NCBI GenBank assembly: GCA_052174455.1
Contig: JBQMRP010000057.1
Coordinates: forward strand, 62,001-126,000
From: Arsenophonus sp052174455
GTDB taxonomy: Bacteria > Pseudomonadota > Gammaproteobacteria > Enterobacterales > Enterobacteriaceae
DNA length: 64,000 nucleotides
Direction: 5' to 3'
Shown here: piece by piece, positions 20,688 through 31,274 of the stretch
Layout: each line of letters starts with the position of its first letter
Numbering within the stretch: position 1 is the first letter of the stretch
Translations under genes and position numbers: made by a program
The notes under the pieces: model-generated
Told to the model about the DNA's origin: nothing
Database searches by the model: none
What the model saw: only the letters and a program-made list of their open reading frames with translations

Positions 20688-21944
20688 ATGATATTTTCAG
20701 TGGCATCCATTCGCAAGGATTTTCCTATATTGGAAAAAATAATCAACGATCAACCGTTGATTTATTTAGATAGTGCTGCTAGTGTCCAAAAACCGATACA
20801 AGTGATAGAAAAAGAAAAGCAGTTTCTTTATCATCATTATTCTGCAGTACACCGAGGAACTCATCGCTTGAGTAGTGAAGCAACTGCGATGGTAGAAAAT
20901 GTTCGTCAGCAAGTAGCAGATTTTATTCATGCTTCTTCTTCTGAAGAAATTGTTTTTGTTAAAGGTACAACAGAAGGCATAAATTTAATTGCTAATAGTT
21001 ATGGGCCTGATTTTATCAGGCAAGGTGATAATATTATCATTACACAAATGGAACATCACGCTAACATTGTTCCTTGGCATTTGCTTGCAGGCAAGATTGG
21101 TTTTGATATTCGTATATTGCCCATTGATGATACTGGAAAATTAATTTTTGAACGATTAGATAATCTAATCGATAGCCGAACTCGATTACTCTCTTTTACC
21201 CATATGTCAAATGTTTTGGGAACTGTTAATCCAGTAAAACTGATTATTGCTTATGCGCGTCAATGTGCAGAGAAAAAAGGAGCACAATTATATACTTTGC
21301 TGGATGGTGCACAAAGTATTATGCATCAAATGATTGATGTTCAAGATCTTGATTGTGATTTTTATGTTTTTTCCGGACACAAACTATATGGACCTACTGG
21401 TATTGGTATTTTATATGGTAAAAAAGCATTATTAAATTCCTTGCCTCCATGGCAAGGTGGTGGAGCCATGATTGATAAAGTGAGTATGACGTTAGCTGAA
21501 CCAGCAATAATAAATATCACTTATGAAAAAGTGCCATGGCGATTTGAAGCAGGTACGCCAAATATTGTTGGTATTATTGGTTTAGGTGAAGCATTACGGT
21601 ACATTACTAACATTGGTTATCAACAAATATCTACCCATGAAACTACATTAATGCAGTATGCTAATCAACGTTTAAGTACAGTAAACTCGTTGCATCTTTA
21701 CGGCTCAAATGAGCGTCAAGGGATTATTGCCTTTAATTTAGGTGATCATCATGCTTATGATGTTGGTATTTTTTTAGATAATTATGCGATTGCAATACGA
21801 ACAGGCCACCATTGTGCGTTGCCATTAATGGATTTTTATCAAGTACCAGCTATGTGCAGAGCTTCTTTAGCGATTTATACTACTAAAGAAGAGATTGATA
21901 TTTTGGTTGAAAAACTAGAATATATTGAAAAATTACTTAGTTAA
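20688..21944 (+). CDS. sufS: SufS, cysteine desulfurase
   Basis: SufS is the pyridoxal-phosphate enzyme that takes sulfur from cysteine and, with SufE, feeds it to SufB. The 418-residue product has the class V aminotransferase fold, with the cofactor lysine at 232 in FSGHKLYGP and the persulfide cysteine at about 376 in RTGHHCALP. Other family marks are YLDSAASVQKP near the start, HRGTHRLSSEAT, GTTEGIN, EHHANIVPW and LDGAQS. It starts one base after the sufD stop codon and is followed by sufE after about 30 bases. It would also serve as the cell's cysteine desulfurase for other thiolation routes if IscS were missing, which this window cannot show. Confidence 0.97.
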   Translation: MIFSVASIRKDFPILEKIINDQPLIYLDSAASVQKPIQVIEKEKQFLYHHYSAVHRGTHRLSSEATAMVENVRQQVADFIHASSSEEIVFVKGTTEGINLIANSYGPDFIRQGDNIIITQMEHHANIVPWHLLAGKIGFDIRILPIDDTGKLIFERLDNLIDSRTRLLSFTHMSNVLGTVNPVKLIIAYARQCAEKKGAQLYTLLDGAQSIMHQMIDVQDLDCDFYVFSGHKLYGPTGIGILYGKKALLNSLPPWQGGGAMIDKVSMTLAEPAIINITYEKVPWRFEAGTPNIVGIIGLGEALRYITNIGYQQISTHETTLMQYANQRLSTVNSLHLYGSNERQGIIAFNLGDHHAYDVGIFLDNYAIAIRTGHHCALPLMDFYQVPAMCRASLAIYTTKEEIDILVEKLEYIEKLLS

Positions 21945-21975
21945 TTCGTTTTAAAATACATATAAGGATAGAATA

Positions 21976-22410
21976 ATGGCAGTTTTGCCTGATGAGAATA
22001 AATTATTACGTAATTTTTCACGTTGTAAAAACTGGGAAGAACGATATCTTTATTTAATTGAATTAGGAGAAAAATTATTACCTCTTAGTGATAAGCAAAA
22101 ACAAGTAAAAAACCAAGTTTCAGGTTGTCAAAGTCAAGTTTGGATTATTATGGAGTGGAATAGTAGTGGAAAGATACAGTTTTCTGGTGACAGCGATGCA
22201 GCTATAGTTAAGGGTTTGATTGCATTAGTAATAATTAATTTTCAAAATAAAACTGGACAACAAATTTTAACTACAGATAGTAAAGCATTTTTTCAAAAGT
22301 TATCATTGGAGCAGCATTTAACACCATCAAGAAGTCAGGGATTGCATGAAATGATCAAAACAATCCATGAGCGATGCAAAAATTATTTATTTAATAACTT
22401 AAACATTTAA
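21976..22410 (+). CDS. sufE: SufE, sulfur acceptor for SufS
   Basis: SufE takes the persulfide from SufS and hands it to the SufBCD scaffold. The 144-residue product is slightly longer than E. coli SufE (138). The sulfur-carrying Cys51 is in VSGCQSQVW, and the family blocks FSRCKNWEERY, GDSDAAIVKGLIA and QHLTPSRSQGL are all present. AAGGATAG supplies a ribosome binding site ahead of the ATG. It ends the suf operon; an IS481 remnant begins within about 30 bases, with no obvious terminator hairpin between. Confidence 0.96.
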   Translation: MAVLPDENKLLRNFSRCKNWEERYLYLIELGEKLLPLSDKQKQVKNQVSGCQSQVWIIMEWNSSGKIQFSGDSDAAIVKGLIALVIINFQNKTGQQILTTDSKAFFQKLSLEQHLTPSRSQGLHEMIKTIHERCKNYLFNNLNI

Positions 22411-22429
22411 TTAACTATCATTTCCAAGA

Positions 22430-22853
22430 AAATAGTATGGGTTTTTGAATAACTCAAATTTAACTTTTAAATCCCTTTCATAAACCGCAATAAAGCTTTA
22501 CTACTCAATACTGATTGAGAGTAACATCTGTTTGCACAGATAAATATATCGATACAAGGTGATCTCAAGCTCTTGACTAGAATTAAAATTCTACCTTTGT
22601 AATCCCTCTTTTATGCGCCCATTAAATTGTTTAACTATACAATGGATATGAGGACTTACCAACAGTGTAAATCAGCATTTTATACTAAGTTCTGTATACA
22701 AACAGGAAATTTTTAATTTCCAGTGCTTAATACTTTTGCAGATTAAAATCTGATCTGTAAATTCTTTTCCATTATCTATAAATATCCGATAAATAGCCAT
22801 GGGATATACTAATTAAGATCAGATAAGAAGCATTGAGTCTTAAATTTATTACT
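22430..22853 (-). mobile_element. IS481-family element, C-terminal half (interrupted)
   Basis: The sequence is the reverse complement of the 3' half of the readable IS481 copy at 13676-14722 (its end ..TTCAAAAACCCATACTAT, then the EDLE.TL.RYI coding stretch). It stops where an unrelated 1.9-kb element begins and resumes at about 24810. Degenerate. Confidence 0.7.
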
Positions 22854-24800
22854 TAAGAAATTGAATTATTCTTTAAAAAAGATTATAAACCTTCTTTTAT
22901 TACCTAAAAGGTGATAAAATTGATTTACTAGATTTATTGTAAATTAAAATTTTTTTAGAGTCTGTATTATTTGATATGATACACTATTTTAGATATATAA
23001 TCATATTTTGCCTTAATAACCATTGCTTTTCATTTTATCCATTTTTTATAACAATTCCGTTGCCTGTTTGCTAAACTACGCGTTGATAAAAATAACCTGT
23101 CCCCACACAGATGTATTTATATGAATCTATGCACAGGAATTCTTTCATAAGAACAATTAATCCCCCGTTTTTTGTGAGCCCTCCCCATCTCCAGCACTTC
23201 ATATACTTTCGGTAATTGCATACCTTGCTTACAATTTAATAAAAAACATGGTAATATACTATCTTAAATATCTCGTCGGAATATGGTTAATAATATTAGC
23301 GCCCGATTATTTCTTCCTGCGACAAGATCTCTTCCGGGTACCTGCTTAGTCTAGTAGTCATAATTATATGTACAAACATCCCCTCAGTAATACCGCAGTT
23401 TTAATGCAGATACTGATGGATTTAAGGTAACACTGGAAATATTTTATACTATACCAGACTTATTTTATCTTTTTAGTTAAAGTGCACTTTATAGTAACCA
23501 TCCGTCGTACTGTGACTTTCAGATAACGCCACCGCTGATTTCTGTGACAGATACTCCAAAGACTAGAAAATCTGAAATTTATTAGCTCATCGCTGCGACC
23601 CGCAAGCGAATAACAGCGCCTCGCTAGATTTCTTCGAGCGCTCTTTTTAAGAACAACTCATCCTCTACAGGATGTTTAATCTTCAGATCTCCATCACTGA
23701 TGGAGATCTGAAGATGCCGATATTGATTAAATTATCGATCACAAGTACACAAGGCATAGAAAAAATATCAATTTTGATACCATGTTTAAGTGCTTACTTC
23801 AGCATAACACGGATAAGCGTGCGAAACAGAGCCTTGAGTATCGACGAGTTATTATTGAAAGAAAGCTATAGAAGATAAACATAGTGAAAATAATATTTCC
23901 CAGTCGCAATTGAATAAAATATGAATCTGCTATGCTAACCATTCCTCGACAGCTTTAACGTCGCATAAACTCTAGACTTTTGACTTACAAATTTAATAAA
24001 AATAGCTGTGAGAAGATTTAGAGTAGGTATAGTAGGGGTAAAGAGCTGAAACACCTATGGCACAAAGTGCTACAGACAACCTATCGCTTGACAGATAGAC
24101 ATGTTCACGAGTTAACACTTTCATCATGGTTTTCAAGAAATTTATTCTCAACTGTCATTAATAGTAATTACTAGTTTAGTTTAGTGGTATACATCTAACT
24201 AATTAGCCTCTAGGTGTTTTATCAAAGAAGTAGAAATCGTCATCCTATCCATATTTCTCAGATTTATTAGTCTAGTTATCTTTATGTCTGTTCTAGAGTG
24301 AAAGAAGACAGGATTATTCCTATTCCTTATAGGTGATGAATTCATCGGGAATTATACTTTTATTCATTATCCTTAAAATGCATTGTATCCAGAATCATCG
24401 GTTTAGCCTTGCTCCATCCCCCCACTCAAAATCCAGGATAATCGTAACTAGAAAATGGATAATACTTGCATATCGAAAAATTAAGGACTAAGTCTGACAC
24501 ATTGCTATATAACCTCTTTTGAATGTCATAAAATTTAATCGATCTATCATTATTTATTTCAATAGGAGAAGATTTAAAGCGCTTTAAGTAAACAGGCGGT
24601 GTAATACATGAAGTCACGTGTTATTTTCTGATTTAATCGATTTATACTTTCTATAAGATTTATTTCAAAATATCTAACATCCTAAATGAATTTTTAAAAA
24701 TTAACATATCGCAGAATAAAAACAGTACCAGATCATGAACATCCCAAAAATAGCGTTAGCGCTGCCACTTACATCATAGTGCTCGTTTTAAGACAAATAA
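22854..24800 (-). mobile_element. Unclassified IS-like element, copy 1 (~1.95 kb)
   Basis: This block has a diverged second copy at about 31275-33260, collinear over nearly the whole length. Shared landmarks include AAAAATAACCTGT near the left, the stretch about 230-310 bases before 24360 and TAGGTGATGAATTCATCGG near 24330-24350. Its left half splits an IS481 element, so it inserted as a unit. Coding fragments seem to run on the minus strand, but stops are dense and I could not match them to a transposase family; the plus strand gives nothing better. Ends are approximate. Confidence 0.55.
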
Positions 24801-24809
24801 AACTCCATC

Positions 24810-25410
24810 GAATAGCGCTATTCTATACTTATGAAAAAAGATAACATCTTGAAATTTTTTAAGATTTAAGTAAGATATTTCAAATCTACCTGATAGTCAG
24901 GCTTGTAGCTTTTTAAATACTTTATGCTTCTGTTTCGCTGTTTTCTTGCTTCATTTTACGCAAACTATTCTCTGTGTCTGCATAAACAGTGATCGAGAAC
25001 AGATCAAGATACAACTAGGTTTAAAAATTCGCATAGAGGAAGAGGATTTCCACTACCAGAGTAGATCGCCGATAGGAAGAGAATTTTTCCAGAGAAACCG
25101 ACTTTAACTTATTAATTGAGTGACAGAATCATCAAAAAACTATGAGAAATATAACTGTAATCATCAACATCATCTCGTTTTTATTCTTTAGCAACAGCAA
25201 ATTCGAATATGGATAACATCTAGCAAAAGTAGATAGAACCATCTTCTTTACTGTTCTGAAGAGTACTATTAATTTTAGGTGTTGTAATTTTTTGAAGATT
25301 TGAGCCTAATTATCATTATATTTTTGCTCTTACTATATCTCAAAATGCCATATTGGATGAATAGCGTTAAGCGACGTGGTCTATATAATGATCTGGAACA
25401 AAATAGTTAA
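24810..25410 (-). mobile_element. IS481-family element, N-terminal half (interrupted)
   Basis: It continues the copy begun at 22430, resuming near CTATACTTATGAAAAAAGATAAC and ending with the left tip GGTCTATATAATGATCTGG at about 25380. The helix-turn-helix region lies near 25170-25270. Degenerate. The ldtE start lies about 65 bases further on. Confidence 0.65.
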
Positions 25411-25475
25411 CTATTGATATTATTAAAGTGACGTTTATTTATCCGATAAATTTATATGTTCCTTAGGAGAAAAGT

Positions 25476-26393
25476 ATGAAGAGAATTCTATTTTTTATCG
25501 GCTTCTTGTTTTTAAGCTGGCTGACTTTTAATGTCAGCGCTATTGAATACTTATTGCCATTCACTACAGCACGCCTAATTGGAGAAAATAGTCATTATGT
25601 AGTAACTAATGATAGGCGTCCACTGGAATCTATTGCAAGTGAATTTCAGATAGGTTTACTTAGTATGTTGGAAGCTAATCCAGGTATCGATCCTTATTTA
25701 CCTAAAGCTGGTAAAACATTGATCATTCCATCACAAATGTTATTACCTGCGACTAAACGTGATGGGATCATTATTAATTTACCTGAATTGCGACTGTATT
25801 ATTTTCCAAAAGGAAGCAATAAAGTCATTGTTTATCCTATTGGTATCGGTCAATTAGGTGCCAATACGCCTAAAATGGTAACAACAGTTAGTCAATTAAT
25901 TAAAAATCCAACCTGGACACCGACACCGAGTATTCGTAAACGTTATGCTTCCGAGGGCGTTATTTTACCGACAGTATTTCCAGCCGGGCCTGATAATCCT
26001 ATGGGTCTTTATGCCTTGCGCTTATCTTATGATAAAGGACAATATTTTATCCATGGTACTAATGCGAATTTTGGTATTGGATTACGTGTGAGTTCCGGGT
26101 GTATTCGTTTAAGACCTAAGCATATATCAGAATTATTTTCCTCTGTATCGATAGGAACTCGTGTACAGGTAATTAATGAACCCATTAAGTACTCTAAAGA
26201 ACCAGATGAAAGCTATTACATCGAAGTTCATCAACCTTTATCTAAAAAAAAATCTGAAAATCCGCAAACAACACCATTAATATATAGTAATGAGTTTAAG
26301 GCGTTTTTGCAAGAACCTGCTATTAGTCAAAAATTAGTTGCTAAAGCCATTACACGTCGCTCAGGAATGCCACTAAAGGTAAATAAGACTTAA
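25476..26393 (+). CDS. ldtE: LdtE (YnhG)-type L,D-transpeptidase with LysM
   Basis: This periplasmic L,D-transpeptidase forms 3-3 cross-links in peptidoglycan, or in paralogues links Lpp to the wall. The 305-residue product starts with a signal peptide (MKRILFFIGFLFLSWLTFNVSA). A LysM-like domain covers about 35-90 and a YkuD catalytic domain about 95-230, with His193 in HGTNANFG and catalytic Cys209 in SSGCIRL. The place between sufE and a convergent lpp is that of E. coli ynhG/ldtE, so I give that symbol by synteny; the sequence alone could not separate it firmly from erfK-type paralogues. It is about 30 residues shorter than E. coli LdtE. GGAG lies seven bases before the ATG. Confidence 0.9.
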   Translation: MKRILFFIGFLFLSWLTFNVSAIEYLLPFTTARLIGENSHYVVTNDRRPLESIASEFQIGLLSMLEANPGIDPYLPKAGKTLIIPSQMLLPATKRDGIIINLPELRLYYFPKGSNKVIVYPIGIGQLGANTPKMVTTVSQLIKNPTWTPTPSIRKRYASEGVILPTVFPAGPDNPMGLYALRLSYDKGQYFIHGTNANFGIGLRVSSGCIRLRPKHISELFSSVSIGTRVQVINEPIKYSKEPDESYYIEVHQPLSKKKSENPQTTPLIYSNEFKAFLQEPAISQKLVAKAITRRSGMPLKVNKT

Positions 26394-26503
26394 TTAATAT
26401 TAAATGCAATAAATTATAAGTAGATTTACTATATTTTATATAAATAGTATTTTTGCAATAAATAAATAATAGTAATACTAAAAATTAGTTGCTTATATTA
26501 AAT

Positions 26504-26528
26504 ATAAGGCACTAGTTGGGTGCCTTAT
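26504..26528. terminator. Bidirectional terminator between ldtE and lpp
   Basis: ATAAGGCA at 26504-26511 pairs with TGCCTTAT at 26521-26528 around a nine-base loop, in the gap between convergent genes. It lies about 35 bases past the lpp stop. T-rich tails are modest on both strands. Confidence 0.6.
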
Positions 26529-26562
26529 TAGTATATCGAGTGATCCGTTAAATATAATTGGA

Positions 26563-26799
26563 TTACTTTTTATAATTACGAACTTGATTATCCAAACGTT
26601 GATTAGCACGATCAGCTTCATCTTTAGCGGTCTGAACATCAATACGTAATAACTGAACGTCATTGGATAATTGATCTACTTTACCGTTTAACGTTTTCAA
26701 ATCTGAGGACACTTTATTAATTTGGCTACTGGTTGAACAACCTGCTAATAAACCAGAAGCTAGAACGATAGAGCCCAGTACAATTTTAGTACACTTCAT
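26563..26799 (-). CDS. lpp: Lpp, Braun's lipoprotein
   Basis: Lpp is the abundant outer-membrane lipoprotein that anchors the membrane to peptidoglycan. The 78-residue precursor has the same length as in E. coli, with a signal peptide ending in the lipobox LLAGC (lipidated Cys21), a heptad coiled-coil body (SSDLKTLNGKVDQLSNDV..) and the C-terminal lysine Lys78 that is joined to the wall. It is convergent with ldtE, as in relatives. The gene pykF that normally lies upstream of lpp is not recognisable. Keeping Lpp next to an L,D-transpeptidase implies the cell still has a real outer membrane-wall link. Confidence 0.97.
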   Translation of the reverse strand: MKCTKIVLGSIVLASGLLAGCSTSSQINKVSSDLKTLNGKVDQLSNDVQLLRIDVQTAKDEADRANQRLDNQVRNYKK

Positions 26800-26860
26800 T
26801 ATATTACCCTCTAGATTTAGTTAATCTCCAAATAACAAGATAAGTATTGCACATGTCTTG
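26800..26860 (-). promoter_or_regulatory. lpp promoter and 5' leader
   Basis: Reading the minus strand, the leader GGAGATTAACTAAATCTAG followed by AGGGTAATATAATG closely repeats the E. coli lpp leader (GGAGATTAACTCAATCTAGA then GGGTATTAATAATG). The hexamer AATACT at 26843-26848 sits at the same distance as the E. coli lpp -10. The AGAGGG just before the start is the ribosome binding site. Confidence 0.75.
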
Positions 26861-26869
26861 GCAAGACAT

Positions 26870-27670
26870 AGAATAAATTTCTGTCTTTAACTTTAAATTA
26901 TTAAATCTTTTTTAAATTCTGGAAGAATACTTACTTATTCTTATATTGGAACTTAATAGTATATTTTCTACTTAAAATTGATAAGATTTTAATAAAATTA
27001 AAAAAATATAATAATTTATTTATTTTTTGTTCGTTTTGGTTAAGTAGTTAACAACTTTTAATTATTTTATTCCTTTATTTTATCAATTATTTACGCTAGG
27101 TATAAATAAAATTAACGAGATATAATAGTTATTTTTTATAAAAATACAGATTATTACCTTTTTAGCTAGAAATATTAATTTTGAGATAATAAAATGCACT
27201 TAAATAAATTCTCAATAGTAAAATGATTAAGGGGTTTTTAATTATAAATTAAAATTTAATAGATATTAGTGCTTTATTTAAAATAATAAATTTCCAGTTA
27301 TTTTATATAAATGAATTTATTATTAATAATAGAATTATTATATATAAATAGATAAGATATTTTATATTTATTAGCACTAATGCGCTTAAAACTATAACAA
27401 CAAGATCACCTTTTTTATCAAAAATTATTTGATAAAACAAATTACTTATAAATACATAATAAAAATTGTCAGCAGATGCAATTTCTTTAACTAATTCTGG
27501 AATATAACGACTTTAATTAAAAAATTAATTTGAAATTTCTTCATTAGTTCTTAAAAAAAATCAGCACAATCATAAATAGTCGCCATAATTTACCGCTTCA
27601 ATAGGATATTTGTCTTTTGTACTTTGCAAGATAGTAAAATTACATTTTTATCGTCATAAATAGAATTAAT
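26870..27670. other. Long AT-rich spacer upstream of lpp
   Basis: About 800 bases, very AT-rich, with no frame or recognisable relic. pykF would be expected here in relatives, but I could not find any trace of it. Confidence 0.5.
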
Positions 27671-27672
27671 AA

Positions 27673-27700
27673 TACCTCTACTTCGGCACGAGTAGGGGTA
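27673..27700. other. Short inverted repeat beside an IS1595 end
   Basis: TACCTCTACT at 27673-27682 pairs with AGTAGGGGTA at 27691-27700 (one G-T) around TCGGCACG. It is the most GC-rich spot for several hundred bases and lies nine bases before the IS1595 left end. It could be an old terminator or a target-site structure. Confidence 0.35.
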
Positions 27701-27709
27701 AGGTTTTGA

Positions 27710-28732
27710 GACTATGTTGGCAAAGGTTATTATAGAAATTCTTTATATTGTAAGAAGAATTTTCGCTACAGTGGTTACCATAAAAACAAATAATCATACA
27801 GATGAAAATATTCTTCCTAACTCCATTCTAAAATAAAATTGGATTTCATTAGTTGGGTTAATGAAAATCTGCCAGATGATATCGATTCATGTATTAAAAC
27901 AACTTATTCACTTTATCCTACCATATTGTCACAGTAAACATGTTACCTGATTAAGGAGATTCATTAATATTATAACGATATCATTGCAAAATTCCAGATT
28001 ATAAAAAACATTTAACAAAAATACTAAAAGTCCTCCAACAAAACTACATCGCAAGGATAAATGGTTTAGTTATCTTCAATATATGTTGAATAGCTTGACA
28101 TTACGGAAGTCAGAAAAACAAACAGAGGATTCATTTAAAAACAGCCTTTAAATTGCATCACTGTTTTTTTACTTTGTTGTCGATAACTAACTTAAACGCA
28201 CTAAGTGTATTTTAAAAATAACAAAATATTTTTCTATTAATTCTTTAAATAAAAGCGTTACATTCCACCTAGAAAAACTAGAAAACACGCAAGAGAAGGA
28301 GAAAATAAAAAAAGAATGAATTTGCGCTCTTAATCCCATGAGATCGATAATGGTCATGCGAGCGATAAGATTCTTGAAGAGTTTAATGCAGAGTGTGTTA
28401 ATCGTTTTCTTGAAACAATCATACATAAGAGTTTAACCTTTGCTCGAATGGAGTTAAATTGTATGAAACATTTACCAGCGAGTATAAAATTAGTCACAAT
28501 TGTCTAATAAGTTCGATAATTAAAGATTTATATATAAATAATTTAACATTTTAAATATAAACAATTATATCAGGCGATTAAAAAATGTCTAACTAGATTT
28601 CATAACATATTACCTCTATTTACTGAATTATCTGACCTGGAAAAAATCATTTAAAACCACAATAACTAAAATATAGTTTAGCTATTAAATCGCTTTGCAA
28701 AAAAAACAACAGATTTTGTCAACAACATAGCC
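27710..28732 (+). mobile_element. IS1595-family element, degenerate full-length copy
   Basis: The ends are inverted repeats: GACTATGTTGGCAAAGG at 27710 and ..TTTGTCAACAACATAGCC at 28732, giving 1.02 kb. Forward fragments match IS1595 transposases: HRKDKWF.YLQ.ML near 28050-28090, a stretch like FKTAFKLHHCF near 28135-28165, then decayed forms of IVE.DE.FF.SFKG.R and RKTRKH..G..KR. This copy is the best guide to the family's full length. Confidence 0.75.
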
Positions 28733-28855
28733 GTTTTGATCATCAAATCTAATATTCTGGTGACTGTAATGACGATTACATGGGCAACAAGGTATTTTTT
28801 CTAATTATTTTTATGCAAAATAACTTCTTAACCGTAATCTTGATCCCAAGATCAT

Positions 28856-30250
28856 AAGTTATTAGTAAATCTGGTGTCTAATAATTAGATTTACTTTTAT
28901 GATTTATGAATCTGCTCTTCATCTTTAATTTGAGCTCTATTTACTACAAGAATTAAGAAAAACTTAGATTACTTTAACTGGTTTTAGCTATTTTAATCAG
29001 ATGAAGGAGATCACTTAAATAACATTGAATGGGTTTTTTATTAAACTACAATATTTCCGTGCATCACCTTCATAGCCTCACACTATTGCTAAAAAGCTGA
29101 TGTTCAAATTAAATTCATCACTCTTATTGACGCCAAAGTTCGTTGAAGGGAAGATATAGGATGTTAGCAGCTCTTCTGGTTCTTTCTATAGCTTCTTCAT
29201 TACCTGTAGGGATACCTATTTACTAAAATCTTGCCAAAAAACATTAAGGCTTTGTTAGCAGCATTATGGTTCTCTTGTAGGCAAACTTCCCGCAACTCAC
29301 TCTTAAGTTTCGGTGCTGCATACCTTTTGTGAGTAAAGGTAATGCATAAGCTTGTTTTGTCTAGCTAATGACGTTAATGGTAGATATTCGGGAATATCTT
29401 TACCATTATATTCAAAAAACCAAAAGCATCGACTCCCATATCAACCCTGGAAGATATAATTAAGCAACGTGTTCGCAAGCTATTGAAAAGTTACGCTCCA
29501 AGTTTGCTTCTAACTCTTGATAACCATTCTTCACTGTAACTATCTCCTTATGTCCATGTTCATTAACATCGATAACAAGTAGCAGGAAAAGGAGATCAGA
29601 ATAATTAAACAGACAACAAATATACCTTCAGCCAAGAAATAAAAATAACGCGTACTTTAAATCACACTAATGCTAACGACTATTCTCTTCAAGGAATTGC
29701 TATTTCAGTTTGCTTATAGCGGCACTGACAAAGAAGATCATATATTTCACCGAAAATAGTTCAGGGTCTTCGAAAAATCACTGGTGGAGATAACTAACGG
29801 TTACAAACCATGGTAACAACTCTTGACTACTTTTACACGTTTTATATAAGGTGGTAGCAACGAGCTTATGAAAGATATTCTATTCCTGCTTGCGATCTCT
29901 AATCTTAGTCACTTTAATCTTAAAATTACCAATAATAATCTCTACTGTATAGTTTGCGATGGAAAGTAACTGTTACGGATGACAGATGAGACCAATAGAC
30001 AGGAGGAGTCGTTGAGTATGTTGAGCAGCATGAATTCTAGCTCCGTATCAACAACAGTATCTATCAGATTTTTTGCATCATTATATGAGTTTATGGGAGA
30101 GTTACAGATAATATCTGCTTTATTGAACACCTGTAAAAAAAATTTTTCATAATATATCATCTCTCTGTTGTTGAAATCATCTATAAGCTGAATCAGAAGG
30201 ATACACTGCCAGCATATCTGAACCTCATACACTAGAAATTAACATAACTA
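28856..30250 (-). mobile_element. IS256-family element, degenerate copy
   Basis: It starts AAGTTATTAGTAAATCTGG and ends ATTAACATAACTA, 1.39 kb apart, collinear with the other minus copies. No intact frame; the longest is 96 codons by chance. It is followed directly by a plus-strand IS256 fragment. Confidence 0.78.
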
Positions 30251-31118
30251 CTGCTAAAGCATCATTAGAAGATTAAAATAGCAATGACTTGAAAAGCATA
30301 AACAATGGTGATGCCTGCGTGATTTAAACAATACGGGTACGTTTATTTCTGCACTAAAGATATATGCCGTTATATCAGGTAAGCTGACTGCCTTTATCTA
30401 CTATTGATTATCGGCGCAGTAGATGGATGGTAATAAACTTGTTGCGAACGAAAATGGTTATCGAGAATCAGAAGCGAACTTAGCTGAACTTTTGGATGAC
30501 TACGCAAACGGTGCGCCGCCTTAACCATATTTCCTAGACTTGCTATGGGATACAGTGTTTTAGTTTTTAAAATGTAATGGTAAAAATATTTCAGGATACG
30601 AAGCATCAATGTTATTGGGTACACAAAAAACAAACAGCTAATGTGCTGGTGCTTTATTTTCCATAGGTGTAAAACTAAAAGTTAAGAGTGAGAACTATAA
30701 GTGGGAGCTCTGTCTAACAAAGAGCTATGATACGCTAACAGAGATCTTTATGTTTCTTTCAAGGTTTTTAGCATTTCATTCAGCGATGAAGATACTGGAA
30801 AAGAGAGAGAAGAATGACTGATATTCTAGAATTTCCCGTTAATATACTGGGTATTAAGAAAAACTACGAATCTGAATTGAATTGGGTTTTGTAATAGTTA
30901 GGATACAGAAACTGATGTGCGAACCACCGCAATTCGAAAAAAAATGATCCTTTCAATAGCATCTAAACTATTATAGTTCTGCTTAGAAAGCAAAAAACCG
31001 ACTCAGAAATTTAATCTGTTTACTTTGATGGTAAACAATATTTAATTTAAAAATTGAAAAATCCTCACACAGGATAAAAGCGAATCTAATTCTTAGATAT
31101 AAGACTTACTAATAGTTA
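30251..31118 (+). mobile_element. IS256-family element, 5'-truncated fragment (plus)
   Basis: It matches the last two thirds of the plus-strand copies, from about the AGTAGACTGAAATAGCAATGA landmark (here AAGATTAAAATAGCAATGAC near 30270) to the 3' end near 31118. The 5' part is absent on the other side of the neighbouring copy, so this was truncated and not simply interrupted. Confidence 0.65.
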
Positions 31119-31274
31119 ATTAAATTATAAATTTATTATTTAATAAATACTCTTCGATTACTTTATTTTTATTTTCAATACTTAATTTACTTTTAAAATA
31201 TAACTATTATAAATAGCTGCTACTATGAAATAGTGGTTATTAAAATATAAAAATAATTTTTACTATTTGATAGT

